The notes beneath the pieces were generated by a model, which saw only the letters and a list, made by a program, of their open reading frames with translations, was not told the DNA's origin and did not search any database. From UBA12077 sp963665525 (lineage in GTDB: Bacteria > Bacteroidota > Bacteroidia > Bacteroidales > UBA12077), in NCBI GenBank assembly GCA_963665525.1, contig OY762280.1:2666001-2730000 (forward strand): a stretch of 64,000 nucleotides of DNA. The letters run 5' to 3'. Positions 1 to 10,400 of this stretch are shown one piece after another. How positions within the stretch are numbered: position 1 is the first letter of the stretch; each line of letters opens with the position of its first letter. The position numbers and the translations under genes are program-made.

Positions 1-534
1 GCAGGTGCTGGAGGATTGGGTTCAAATTGTGCTGTAGCACTTGCCCGAGTGGGTATCGGCAAATTAATCATTTCAGATTTTGATATCGTTAACGAAACAA
101 ATTTAAACCGACAGTATTTTTTTAGAGATCAGCTTGGAGAAAAAAAAGTCGATGCTTTAAAAGAAAATATACAAAGAATCAATCCAGAAGTGGAAGTTAT
201 AAGTCATGATATTAAACTTAACGAAAAAAATATTGTTGATATTTATAAAGATTGTGATGTGATAGTAGAGGCTTTTGATTTAGCGGGAATGAAAAAAATG
301 TTGATTGAAACTTGTCTGTCAGAAATGCCACATAAACCGGTAGTTCTGGGGTTAGGTATGGCTGGGTTTGGAAAAAGTAATATGATAAAATTCAGGCAAT
401 CTGAAAATTTATATATTTGCGGCGATGAAGAATCAGAGGTTTCTGACAATAATCCGCCTTTGGCTCCAAGAGTTGGAATAGTGGCTAATATGCAAGCAAA
501 TACGGTATTAGAAATTTTATTAAGTCATAAATAA
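1..534 (+). CDS. thiF: Sulfur carrier protein ThiS adenylyltransferase (ThiF), 5'-truncated by the window edge
   Basis: ThiF/MoeB/E1-type enzyme that activates the C-terminal Gly of ThiS with ATP for thiamine thiazole synthesis in the cytoplasm. The reading frame is open from base 1, so the gene starts upstream; the TTG at 16 is only an internal Leu codon. Visible at the start is the nucleotide-binding loop AGAGGLGS, followed by DFDIVNETNLNRQ, the typical E1 Asp plus Asn-Arg-Gln region. The zinc CxxC pairs of long MoeB/ThiF proteins are absent, which fits the short ThiF type found next to thiS. The stop codon overlaps the thiS start by one base (TAATG), so the two are translationally coupled. 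The missing N-terminus is probably only some 20-30 residues. Confidence 0.88.
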   Translation, partial: AGAGGLGSNCAVALARVGIGKLIISDFDIVNETNLNRQYFFRDQLGEKKVDALKENIQRINPEVEVISHDIKLNEKNIVDIYKDCDVIVEAFDLAGMKKMLIETCLSEMPHKPVVLGLGMAGFGKSNMIKFRQSENLYICGDEESEVSDNNPPLAPRVGIVANMQANTVLEILLSHK

Positions 535-737
535 TGAAAATATCTTTAAATAACAGACCCGAATCATTTAATCAAGATCAAATAACAGTCTCCGAGCTAT
601 TAGAACAAAAGAATTTTACTTTTAAAATGTTAGTCATTAAAGTCAATGGCTCACTGGTAAAAAAGGATTCGTATGATAGCTACTATATAAAAGAAGGCGA
701 TGATGTTACTGTACTTCACCTGGTAAGTGGAGGATAA
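534..737 (+). CDS. thiS: Sulfur carrier protein ThiS
   Basis: A 67-residue ubiquitin-fold sulfur carrier; its C-terminal Gly is adenylated by ThiF and then carries the thiocarboxylate sulfur for the thiazole ring of thiamine. The product ends in VSGG, the required di-glycine tail, and has the family's VNG and EGDDVTVLHLVSGG pattern. Length is normal for ThiS. The ATG overlaps the thiF stop by one base. MoaD was considered because molybdenum cofactor genes lie 35 kb away, but size, the VLHLVSGG tail and direct coupling to the ThiF gene favour ThiS. Confidence 0.9.
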   Translation: MKISLNNRPESFNQDQITVSELLEQKNFTFKMLVIKVNGSLVKKDSYDSYYIKEGDDVTVLHLVSGG

Positions 738-740
738 AAA

Positions 741-819
741 AGTTATGAGTTTTTAGTTCTTAGTTATAAGTTATCCACATTTTAAAACTCGAAACTCGAA
801 ACTCAAAACTTTCAACTAA
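741..819. repeat. Interspersed inverted repeat, family A (GAGTTT/AAACTC type)
   Basis: Non-coding stretch after thiS with a left part rich in GAGTTTTTAGTT and TTATAAGTT and a right part with three tandem copies of AAACTCGA/AAACTCAA, which is roughly the inverted complement of the left part. The layout, two inverted copies with a short AT-rich centre, matches the other intergenic repeats in this window. Only one copy of this family is present here, so the family assignment is inference. Confidence 0.45.
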
Positions 820-883
820 TTATTGTTAATACTTTCCCTTTATAATTCTTTGGAGAAAATCAATTTTCCATTATCATTGCAAT

Positions 884-1195
884 ATGAGTACAGCCCTAAA
901 AATATGGAAAAAAATTCTTCCTTTTGCTAAGAATAAATTTATTCTTACCATACTCATCTTTATTATTTGGCTTTTATTTTTCGACAGAAACAACCTCATT
1001 GACAGAGCAAAAGAGCTTAGACATCTTCGTCAATTAGAGAAAGATAAGCAGTATTATATTGAGCGCATTGATAAAGACTCTAAACGACTTGAACAATTAA
1101 AAACAAACAATAAAAACCTTGAGAAATTTGCTCGTGAGCAATATCTAATGAAAAAAGAAAACGAAGATATTTTTGTTGTCGTTGAAGAAGATTAA
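884..1195 (+). CDS. DivIC/FtsB-like septum formation initiator
   Basis: 103 residues with a short cytoplasmic N-terminus, one transmembrane segment (about residues 18-34) and then a periplasmic coiled coil rich in K, E, Q and L (about 40-85). This is the architecture of DivIC/FtsB proteins that bridge FtsL and FtsQ in the divisome. The tail has EKFAREQYLMKKENEDIFVV, the family's conserved EKxAREqyxMkk signature before the FVV strand. Its stop overlaps the stop of the convergent glycosyltransferase gene by four bases, so the two transcripts must overlap. Confidence 0.85.
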   Translation: MSTALKIWKKILPFAKNKFILTILIFIIWLLFFDRNNLIDRAKELRHLRQLEKDKQYYIERIDKDSKRLEQLKTNNKNLEKFAREQYLMKKENEDIFVVVEED

Positions 1196-2457
1196 AAATT
1201 TCTCTCCAGGTCTCTAAATATTTCTAGGTAAGATTTGTGATTCTTTGCTTTTGGTTTTTTTAATAAAATTTTATCTGTCAATTGCTCAACTTCTTGAAGT
1301 AATGCTTGTTTATTAAAATAATTTTCGTGTGCAAAATTCAAATACTTTAACACACGAAAAGCATCGAACCAGTTAAAAAATCTTTTAACAAAAGTCTTTA
1401 AATTAGAGCTATTAGCATTGATCTCATTTAAAGAAATCTCGAAATCATTTTGTAATAAAAAACACTGCATGCTTTCATGCATATTCGTTAATAAACTATT
1501 TAAATCCTTCTTTTCAATTCGAAATAGTTTGTCAACTTCTTTAAAAAATGACTTAAGTACAAGAAATGAGTCAAAACAATAGGTTAAGAACTCTGTGTTT
1601 TCTGATTCTATTATAGACTTTATCATAGGTCCGGTACCAAAGGGAACACGATCTGATATTCGAGAAGATGGATACACACAAGTAGAATTTATTTCATAAC
1701 AATTTTGTAAAGGAAAAACTTTATGCAAAAAATAAAAATCTTCACCTGCCTGTTTCCTGTTCATTCCTCCTTGTTTAATATAGGCTTTTGCACTGACTGC
1801 AAAACAAGAACCAATAGTGTAAAAAGAATATGGAAAACCTGTAAAATGAAGAGCTTGTTTATAATACCTCAGGTATAGCTCATAAGTTATTATAGCAGAA
1901 TAAATATCTTCATTAAATTCATCACCTGTTAAGGGATGTTCAAAATAGGTTGTTATGGCATTTGTTTTTGGATAAGTCTTGAAGTGTTTTTCCAGCTCAA
2001 CAAAATAATTTGACTTTAATTTAGCATCGGCATCTACTGATATAATCACCCCATTTTTTTGATCAGTAGTATTAAATCGTAATATCGCCTGATCCATACC
2101 AATCTTACGAGCTAATCCTGCTCCTGCAAATTTCTTTGGCAAATTAGATTCATTTAATACAAAAAAACACAAATTTTGATTTTCTTGTTCCGCAATCCAT
2201 TGACTAGATTCCTCAAAAGTTTTTCTGTTCTGATCCAGAATATCCCGAGGTGTATCTTCTGAGGAATTAATCACAATAATAACTTCAATCGAAGATTGTA
2301 TTCTATCACATTGTTTAATTGATTGAAGCGTATCTATCAATTTAAATTCGTGATAACAAGGGATGACAACAATAAATTTAAGGTGAGGACTGACTGCTTC
2401 CTTGATTTTATTTTCAAAGTTTTTTTGCTTTTCTAAATATAAATCAGCAAATCCCAT
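1192..2457 (-). CDS. Glycosyltransferase family 2-like protein
   Basis: 421 residues. The N-terminal half carries a GT-A fold: FIVVIPCYHE at about 28-37, IEVIIVINSSED at about 57-68, and VDADAKL near residue 140 supplying the metal/nucleotide-sugar DxD. AGEDFYFLHK near 240 resembles the ED acid/base element of GT2 enzymes. The C-terminal third (about 290-421) is helical and unassigned. No transmembrane segment or signal peptide is visible, so it is probably cytoplasmic or peripheral. Donor and acceptor cannot be told. It stands alone, convergent with the DivIC-like gene. Confidence 0.75.
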   Translation of the reverse strand: MGFADLYLEKQKNFENKIKEAVSPHLKFIVVIPCYHEFKLIDTLQSIKQCDRIQSSIEVIIVINSSEDTPRDILDQNRKTFEESSQWIAEQENQNLCFFVLNESNLPKKFAGAGLARKIGMDQAILRFNTTDQKNGVIISVDADAKLKSNYFVELEKHFKTYPKTNAITTYFEHPLTGDEFNEDIYSAIITYELYLRYYKQALHFTGFPYSFYTIGSCFAVSAKAYIKQGGMNRKQAGEDFYFLHKVFPLQNCYEINSTCVYPSSRISDRVPFGTGPMIKSIIESENTEFLTYCFDSFLVLKSFFKEVDKLFRIEKKDLNSLLTNMHESMQCFLLQNDFEISLNEINANSSNLKTFVKRFFNWFDAFRVLKYLNFAHENYFNKQALLQEVEQLTDKILLKKPKAKNHKSYLEIFRDLERNF

Positions 2458-2475
2458 CTCTATACTTTTGTATAT

Positions 2476-2508
2476 TAAAAATGCCTAAAATAAAACATTT
2501 TAGGCATT
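2476..2508 (-). terminator. Rho-independent terminator after the Skp-like gene
   Basis: An 11-bp perfect stem, AATGCCTAAAA paired with TTTTAGGCATT around a 7-nt loop, followed on the minus strand by a run of T. It lies just beyond the stop codon of the Skp/OmpH-like gene and before the glycosyltransferase gene, so those two minus-strand genes are separately transcribed. Confidence 0.75.
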
Positions 2509-2528
2509 GCAATGATATTAATATTGAA

Positions 2529-3134
2529 TTACTCTTTTTCTTTATGGTAAGCTTCGTTGATACCTTCAAGAACATCCATTGTAATATTTAAACTCTTATC
2601 GGTATAAAGTAACTGACCTCCAAAAGAATTACTAAATATGTACTTATAGTTATACTCTTTATTATATTCTTCAAGATATTCCATCACTTCATTTAATACC
2701 TGACGATACATTACCTGTTCTTCTTCTGCTAACTGCATAGCCAAATTATCTCGTGTGGCATATAACTGCTGTTCTTTTTGAGCAAGCTCTTGTTGCAACA
2801 TTTGAGCTTTTGTACGAGTAATTAGACCTTTACTTACTTTATTTTGAAAATCTTTTACTTCATTTTCAAAACTTTTGGATTGAATCTGCAACTCAGCTTC
2901 TGATTCGTTTCTTTTTGTTAGAAGTTCATTGTTTTTATCGATAAATAATTGATAATTTGTTACCAAAGTATCAATGTTTATATATGCTATAGCGTAATCT
3001 CTATCAATAATCTGCTCAGTTCCATCAGCACTTTTCTCAAGTTTTGATGATTTTTTTCCTGAAAAATGTAAAAAATAAATTCCTGCAACTGCGATAATCA
3101 AAATCACATTCAACACTAGAGATAGTTTTTTCAT
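2529..3134 (-). CDS. OmpH/Skp family periplasmic protein
   Basis: 201 residues with an N-terminal membrane anchor or uncleaved signal segment (about 3-23) and a long charged coiled coil (about 65-160) flanked by short beta segments (AIAYINIDTLVTNY before it, YNYIFS-like after it). That is the Skp/OmpH pattern: a holdase that delivers unfolded outer membrane proteins across the periplasm. The usual AxA cleavage site is not obvious, so it may stay membrane-anchored. Followed by a strong terminator; upstream is PorP/SprF, itself an outer membrane barrel. Confidence 0.75.
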   Translation of the reverse strand: MKKLSLVLNVILIIAVAGIYFLHFSGKKSSKLEKSADGTEQIIDRDYAIAYINIDTLVTNYQLFIDKNNELLTKRNESEAELQIQSKSFENEVKDFQNKVSKGLITRTKAQMLQQELAQKEQQLYATRDNLAMQLAEEEQVMYRQVLNEVMEYLEEYNKEYNYKYIFSNSFGGQLLYTDKSLNITMDVLEGINEAYHKEKE

Positions 3135-3282
3135 AGTCGTTTTGTTTAATTTTTTCTTTTTGCTTTAACAAAGCAAATATAATTGAATATAGAACATAGC
3201 AAAAAGAAATTTAACATTTTTTAAGAAAAAGAAAAGCTAAAACTCCTGTCTGTAAAATTATTTCACATTCATTAACAGAAGA

Positions 3283-4263
3283 CTAGAATGATGGACAAGG
3301 AATAATTCTGCGTCGTTCGCGCTTGGTTACTCCCTGGTTAAATTGATAATTGATTGAAATCTCATGAGCTCCTCCTGTGAAACCCACTAGTTTTGAAATG
3401 GTTAAATCATAGCTGTATCCAATACTAAACTGATCTACCTTAAATCCTAATAAAAATGCCAGTGCATCGTTACCTGCTAATTCTTTAAATACAGGAATAC
3501 CTCTGTACCAAATACCAATTACAAGGGGCATCTGATACCAATATAAACCAATATCTAACTGTGAATATTTATCTTGCATCTTAAATAAAAACGAAGGTGA
3601 TAAACTTTGTCCACTAGCCCAATTGTATTTATCAAATATTTTAAATTTAGTCCCTCCATAAATTGAAAACTTCCAGGGATCCTCCATTTCTTCTCCAGTC
3701 AGAGATCTATTGGGCTTTAAGATACGATCCCAGGTAAATCCCAACCATAAATTTTTATTATAAGTTAGAACAGAAAAAGAAGCATCTACATCTGCTTTTT
3801 TACCTAAAATATCTTGTTCAGTAGTTTCTGTCCCCGAAATAATTTCATCATAAAATTCTACGGAAGTAAAATCAATATTACGTTGTGTATAAAAAAAACT
3901 TAATCCGGGACTTACTCTCCATCCACTTCGAAATTTAAACTTATAAGAGTAAGCTAATCCTATATTTGTTGTAGCTAAAACACTTGCTCCTGCCTGCTCT
4001 CTAAATAAGATTAAACCTACACCACTCTTTAAATGTGGAAAATAATGATCGTACGACAAGGAATAAGTCTGAAATGATTTTGAGATAGATGGCCACTGAT
4101 TCCTGTAATTTAAAGCAATGCGGTCTCCATCAGTGGAACCTGCAAATGAAGGAGCTAAATAAATAGGGCTTGCATAAAACTGTGAAAACTGCGAATCTTG
4201 TGCAAATCCAGCTTTAATAAATAAAATGCTTAATAAAAGAAGTAATATATATATTTTTCTCAC
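3283..4263 (-). CDS. PorP/SprF family outer membrane protein
   Basis: 326 residues with a signal peptide ending near FAQDSQFSQFYA, the hallmark start of PorP/SprF proteins (QDPQFSQFY...NPAFAG; here LAPSFAGS at about 35-42). The rest alternates short amphipathic strands with aromatic girdles, consistent with an outer membrane barrel. Family members are encoded beside T9SS cargo with a type B (CHU_C) C-terminal domain and are thought to anchor or help export it. Here it lies directly downstream of exactly such a gene, on the same strand, which supports a dedicated partner role. It is not itself proof of gliding. Confidence 0.88.
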   Translation of the reverse strand: MRKIYILLLLLSILFIKAGFAQDSQFSQFYASPIYLAPSFAGSTDGDRIALNYRNQWPSISKSFQTYSLSYDHYFPHLKSGVGLILFREQAGASVLATTNIGLAYSYKFKFRSGWRVSPGLSFFYTQRNIDFTSVEFYDEIISGTETTEQDILGKKADVDASFSVLTYNKNLWLGFTWDRILKPNRSLTGEEMEDPWKFSIYGGTKFKIFDKYNWASGQSLSPSFLFKMQDKYSQLDIGLYWYQMPLVIGIWYRGIPVFKELAGNDALAFLLGFKVDQFSIGYSYDLTISKLVGFTGGAHEISINYQFNQGVTKRERRRIIPCPSF

Positions 4264-4380
4264 AGTTGTACTTTTCCTTTATGATGAGATTAACTCTCAT
4301 AAAACGTTTATTGTGCCCTCTAAATTGTAAATTTAAAAATATTTCCAAATCTTACAATAATTTACTTATTAACATTAGTT

Positions 4381-4445
4381 AACAAGTATTCAATTTAAGT
4401 AATACTTGTTATAAAATCTTACAGGTATAAAACTTGTAAGATTTT
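4381..4445 (-). other. Two tandem hairpins between the PKD protein and PorP/SprF genes
   Basis: Directly after the stop codon of the giant PKD gene (minus strand) there are two perfect stems in a row: AAAATCTTACA/TGTAAGATTTT (4413-4445) and AACAAGTATT/AATACTTGTT (4381-4410). Neither is followed by a clear T run on the minus strand. They may act as a transcript stabiliser or partial terminator that sets the ratio of the giant protein to PorP/SprF. Confidence 0.5.
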
Positions 4446-4450
4446 ATATA

Positions 4451-7400
4451 TTATCGAATTAAGGTTACATCACCTGCCAATTCAAAAGATTTACCATTGG
4501 TATATTTACCCTGCGCCTTCCATACATATACATCAGGTTTTGCAGGCTCTCCATTTATTTTACCATCCCATCCCTGGCTCAAATCTTTGGTAGTAAAGAT
4601 CATCTCACCCCAACGATTATAAACAAATAACTCATATTCAGTAACACCTTCAGCATATGGTCTGAAGATTTCATTTTCTGAAGGTCCCATACCATCTGGC
4701 GTAAATGCATTAGGAAATGCAATTTGCCCGGCTCCTTTAACTTCAACTGTGTCTTCTTTCGTTATTGAATGAGTACATTCATAACTATTTAATGCCACAG
4801 CAGTAAGCGTAACATCAAATTTTCCTAATTCTTTATAGCCATGTGTTACATCCGTTGAATTAGCTGTCTCTCCATCGCCAAACTCCCAGGTATATCTACA
4901 ACCTGCAGTATCACTGCATACCGTTAAATTATAGAATTTAACCCTGGCTTCAAGTGTTGAAGGATCCAACATAACCTTATCAGGAGAAACTTCAAAGTCA
5001 ACGATAGGGTTTGAATATACTGTGATTGTTTTATAGGCAAAGTCCTCTTGCGCATCAGAATATTCATTTGAATCATACTCTGTACTTCGAGCTGTTAGTT
5101 TTACATAATAAATTCCAGGTTCTTCATAAGTGTGTGTTTCATATTGTCCTGAACCGGTTTTTCCGTCACCAAATTCCCAATCGTACTCATAAGTCTCATT
5201 GAATGCCGAGCCTGCAGCCGTAAACTCCACCTCTAATCCCCCATCGAAACAACCACCATCAATATTGGTTGTAAAGTTGGCATTTACTTTGGGTGGTAAT
5301 ATAATGACTGTATCCACATAATAATCAAAACAATCCGGATTGGTCTGGCTTGTAACAGAAAGCTCTATGATCTTTTCTCCCCAGTGCTCATATTCAAACT
5401 GGCTTGGTTCTTCTATTGTAGATGTTGACTCATCGATATTTCCAAATTCCCATAAGTAATCAAATGGTCCACTGTTTGTTTTATTATCAATAGATACGAT
5501 ATTATCAGGGAATATCATTAAGGTAGGATCGATATAAAATTCTGCATCTGGTTGCACATAAACATCAATTTGTTTGGTAATCGTATCCCAACAATTATAC
5601 TCCGATGATGCTCTAAAGAATATATCATAAGTTTTATCTGTCATTCCAATATTTGCAAAATCATGAGTAGGATTCTCCAGATTAGTAGTTGATCCATCAC
5701 CAAAACTCCAGAAGAACTGTGTCGCTGGTGATGTAGACTGGTTTGTAAATTGCACATCAGTTACAGGATTACAACCTGAATTGGCACTCATACTATAATC
5801 AGCTACTACTTTTGGGAATACACTTAAATCGAAAGACATACTATCCTTACAATGATGATTGGTTCCTACCCAAAGTTCCAACTTATAATACTGAATATTA
5901 TCAATATCTGTATTATCCCATGAATATGCAAGGTTTGCATCAGTAGTATTTGTATTTCCATCGCCAAAACGCCATTCAAACATATCTTCACCTTCCGATA
6001 ACTTACTTAATGTCGACTCTAATGGTGGACAAGACGATGTTTTATCGATGTAGAAATTAGCTAGTGGCTGGTGATAAATATCTACTGTTAGTGAAGTATC
6101 ATCAGAACAATAATTTGGCGATTGAACAGTTAAATCAATGGTTCTGGTTAAATCTGTAGTACGGCTCGAATTATAAAAAGTATGATCCGGGTTAGATAAA
6201 CCTGAAGATGCACCGTCTCCAAAATCCCATGTATATTTTGTTGATGCCGGTACTGTTGATAAATCTGTAAATTCAATGTCCAACGGAGTACATCCTTCTT
6301 CTAAACTCATACTGAATGAGGCTTCAACATATTCGTAAACACGCACGATATCTGTATGTTCTGAAGTACATGCATGCGGATTCGTTGCAATTAGCTTAAC
6401 CTCATAATCTTTTACAGAAGGTGCTGTATTCTCATATTCATGTTCAAAATCGGAAAGATCGTTTGGTGCCCCTGCAACAGCAACATTATCAATTAACCAC
6501 TGGTAAGTATTTGCTGCATTTCCAATGGAAGTATTATCGATACTGGTTGTAAATGGAGGACAGCCTTCACTGGTTGCCACAGAAAAATCGGATATCACTT
6601 TTGAATATACTGTAATATCTTGTTGCATCTGATCAACACAACCTTCTGCGGATTCTGCTGTTAAACGAACTGTGAAGGTTTTATCATCAGTGGTTGTATT
6701 TATAAATGGATGACTTGGCGACTCTAGTGTTGTAGAAGAACCATCACCAAATAACCAGTTGTATGTATCCCCATTGACCGTGTTATTGGTAAACTGAACT
6801 GTTAAAGGATTACATCCTTCTGAAACATCCACAGAGAACTGAGCATCAATGGTTGAATGCACGGTAATCGCTCTCTTGAAAATCTCGTAACAGTTATTTC
6901 CATTACCAACTATTAAGGTTAAACTATCTGTTCTTGAAGTTCCCGAATTATTAATATAGGTTTTGGTGAAACTTGCAAAATTGACAGTACTATCTGCTGC
7001 TGCAAGCACTCCTGCATCTACTACACGATCATCCTTATCCCAGTACCAGTAACACTGTGTTCCAACATAATTGTTTGAAATGGTAACGGTTAACGGAGAA
7101 CACCCTTCTGAAATATCAATGTCGAAATCGGCCTCGATGTTTGGCAGTACATTCACAGCCGACGAGAATGTATTCTTACATCCTTCATCGGATGTTGCTT
7201 CTAATTCTACATTAAATATCTTCGTTCCTGATGTAGGATTATTAAATTCATAAGTAGGCTCAAATGCTGTAGATGTAGTTCCTCCATCATCAAAATCCCA
7301 TTTATAACTTACTGCATTTTGAGATACATTATCAAATGTTACCGTATATGGGTCACAATCGGTTGAGTTCTTTGGATTAAATTCAGCCAAAGCCTCATCG

Positions 7401-10400
7401 AATACGGTAACTGTTTTTGTGTCGGTATCTGAACAAATACCCGAAAGATCTGTTACATCCAATCTTAAAGTATAAACATCATTTGCTCCCGGAGGATTAA
7501 TAGGATATAAATGTGGTAAGGGATCTGATATATTTGGATTATAACCATCACCATACGTCCATTGATAATTTGCCGCAGGTATTCCAATATATTCTGTTGC
7601 AACAGCATCCAGGGTAAAGGGTGAACAACCACTACTCTGATCGATAGAAATATCTGCATTAACCAATGGATATACCCTTATAAATGAGCTGGTATCATAA
7701 TAACAGCCTAATGGTGTTTCTACATGTAAATCAACTTTCATATCCACATGAGCAGCATTGGTCAGGTTTTTATAAACATGCTGTGGATCATGATCGGACG
7801 ATGAAGCTCCATCTCCGAAATCCCAAATATAATCTACGGATCCATCCAAACCTGAATGGATGGTACTGGAGTTGAAATCAACAACTAAGGAATCGCAACT
7901 AGCGACCGAAGTTTCTGCTATCGTATAAGTTGCCTTAACCTCTGGGTAGACTGTAATATCAATGGTTTTACTTGTACTACAACCTGCCGTTCCCGTAACC
8001 TGAAGTACTAAAGGATAAGTGATGCTTGCATCTGTTTTATTGGTATATGTATAAGGGAATGGATCCTCAGCGCCATCTGTATGCCCATCGCCATAATCCC
8101 AATCCCAAGTTGTTATATCGTCTCCGATAGAAGCATTGGTTACAGCCACATTAATTGGCGAACAACCTTCATTATTGCCCACCGTAAAATTTGCATAAGC
8201 ACGATAAATATCAATACTATTCGTGGTATCATCAGTACAACCGTAAACAGATCGTGCTGTCATTCTAAAATTATAAGTTTTATCTGCTGTGGTTGTATTA
8301 TTGTAAAACTTATTAATAGTATTATTCGTCGTATCCATGCTGGTACCATCGGCAAATTCCCATAAATACCTGGATGCTAAATGTGTTCCATCATTAGTGG
8401 TATTTGTAAAAGTAACCGTTCTCGAATTACATCCTGTATAATCATTACCATCAATAGTATAAGTTGCTACAAACTCAGGATACACAAGAATAGTATCGAT
8501 ATCTGTAAATTCACAACCTTCATCATTTTTGACACGCATGACAATAATATTGGTATCCACTTCATCTACTCCATCATCATTTCGATATAAATGATTAATG
8601 GCACTAAACGATAAAAGGGTATCTATTTCACCATCTCCATAATCCATAAATATACTATCTGCTCCTGATGAAAGATTTTCAATTAACACACTAAATGGCG
8701 AACATCCCTCATCTTTATCAATGGTGAATCCTCCTTCCAGATAAGGATGAACCAAGAAATCCTGGTAAGCCGTATCTCTACAATACCAATCGGACCTAAC
8801 CACAAGTCTTGCAGTATAGGTAGTATCTCTTTCAGGATTTAAATTAATATACTCGTGTGTAGTATCCCCGGCAGCAGACAAGGAACCATCACCAAAATTC
8901 CATTTATAATAATCTTCATTAATAGATGAATCTATTGCCTCAAAATCTACCACGGCAGGATTACAACTGATGGTATCATCTAAATTCGAAAGGGTAAAAT
9001 CTGCTGTAACCTGCGGATAAACAGTAATTTGCGTATTTACCGTATCGGTACATTTAGTAGCTTTTACTTTTAGCCGTACATTAAATACCTGAGGAGAATC
9101 AATGGGTTCAAAACTCGTATTGTAAAAGGTATGTGTAAATACCGAATCTACATCAGTAATTACTGAAGGATGGTACTTGGTAGTATCCCGATCAATGATA
9201 CCTGCTACACCTGTTGTATTAAAATCCCAGTAAATTTGATTTACATCTGACGATAAGTTTCTTATTTCTAAATCTAAAGGAGCACATCCCTGTCCTTTCT
9301 CAACAAAGAAGGTTGCATTCGGTTGTTCTGCCATTTCAACATTAACTGTTGCAGTATCTTTATTATTACAAGCTCCCGAAACCTCAACATAATATGTTCT
9401 TGCCCCATCTACAACAGCTTTTGGATTCGATATAGTTGTGCTGGATAAGTTTGTTGCCGGCCACCAGCTAAAAACACTACCACCTGATGCATACAACTGT
9501 ACCGTATCCCCTTTACAGGCACGAATGGTTGAACTTGGTTGAATACCATCTCCCTGGATCGTATTAGCACTCACCTTTAGCTCATTGAAATCGGAAAAAT
9601 ATCCAAAACGACAACCTGGACCTCCACCATGGATCACTCCTAAGTGAAATACATCTTCTGTATTTGAAATAGTCCTTGCAACACCTATTGGAAAATCTGA
9701 AAAATCATTCTCAGGTACCACAAATTGTGCAGCCATCCAATCTCCGGTTGATCCAACTTCTTCAAAATCTGCCGGATCAATTAATGTTCCAACACCATCC
9801 TGAACCACACCCTCAAATAAAAAATCATCCTGAGCATCTTTTCTTACCATGATATTTAAATAAACAGGCCAGTTTACAGATCTGGCAATGGTTACACTGG
9901 TTGATCCTGTACATTTACTTATAGGAGGCAAAACAGCTCCTCCCATTTCACTTTCCCATCCTGACACATGCAATACCGACAACGGTTTATTGGAGATAAT
10001 TTCCATAAAATTAAAATCGAATACTCCTGAGTTAAAAGGTATACCAACCTGTTCTCCTCGATCAATAATGGCATCAGGAACTGTGTTACCTACAGCGGTT
10101 GTATCAACATCACCCCACCATATTCGTGTATTATTTTCTGGAGCCGCACAATACACATACTCCCAATCGTCCAAGAGATCACCCCTCATGGCAACATATT
10201 CGGTTCCTAAAATATCATTATCGGCTCCTACTTTCCCTTTATAAGGGACCCATTGATCGGCAATAATATCCCATCCTCCCCACTCTTCAGCGCTATCTAA
10301 ACCTTTACGAGCAGAATCATCTTTTTTAACAACAGCAACACCCGGACCCGATAACACCTTTACTATTATACCTCCAATGTGTTGAAAACCCTCAACTTTC

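Noticed and set aside
534..737. ThiS reinterpreted as MoaD
   Set aside because: It is coupled to thiF and has the ThiS-type tail; the missing moaD and moaE may simply lie outside the window.
8081..8590. Open frames of 70-95 codons on the plus strand inside the giant PKD gene
   Set aside because: They are antisense to a continuous, well-supported coding frame, have low-complexity composition from the repeats, and no start context or homology.
9888..10244. 118-codon antisense frame inside the PKD gene
   Set aside because: Same reason: mirrors codon structure of the N-terminal domain and lacks any recognisable motif.
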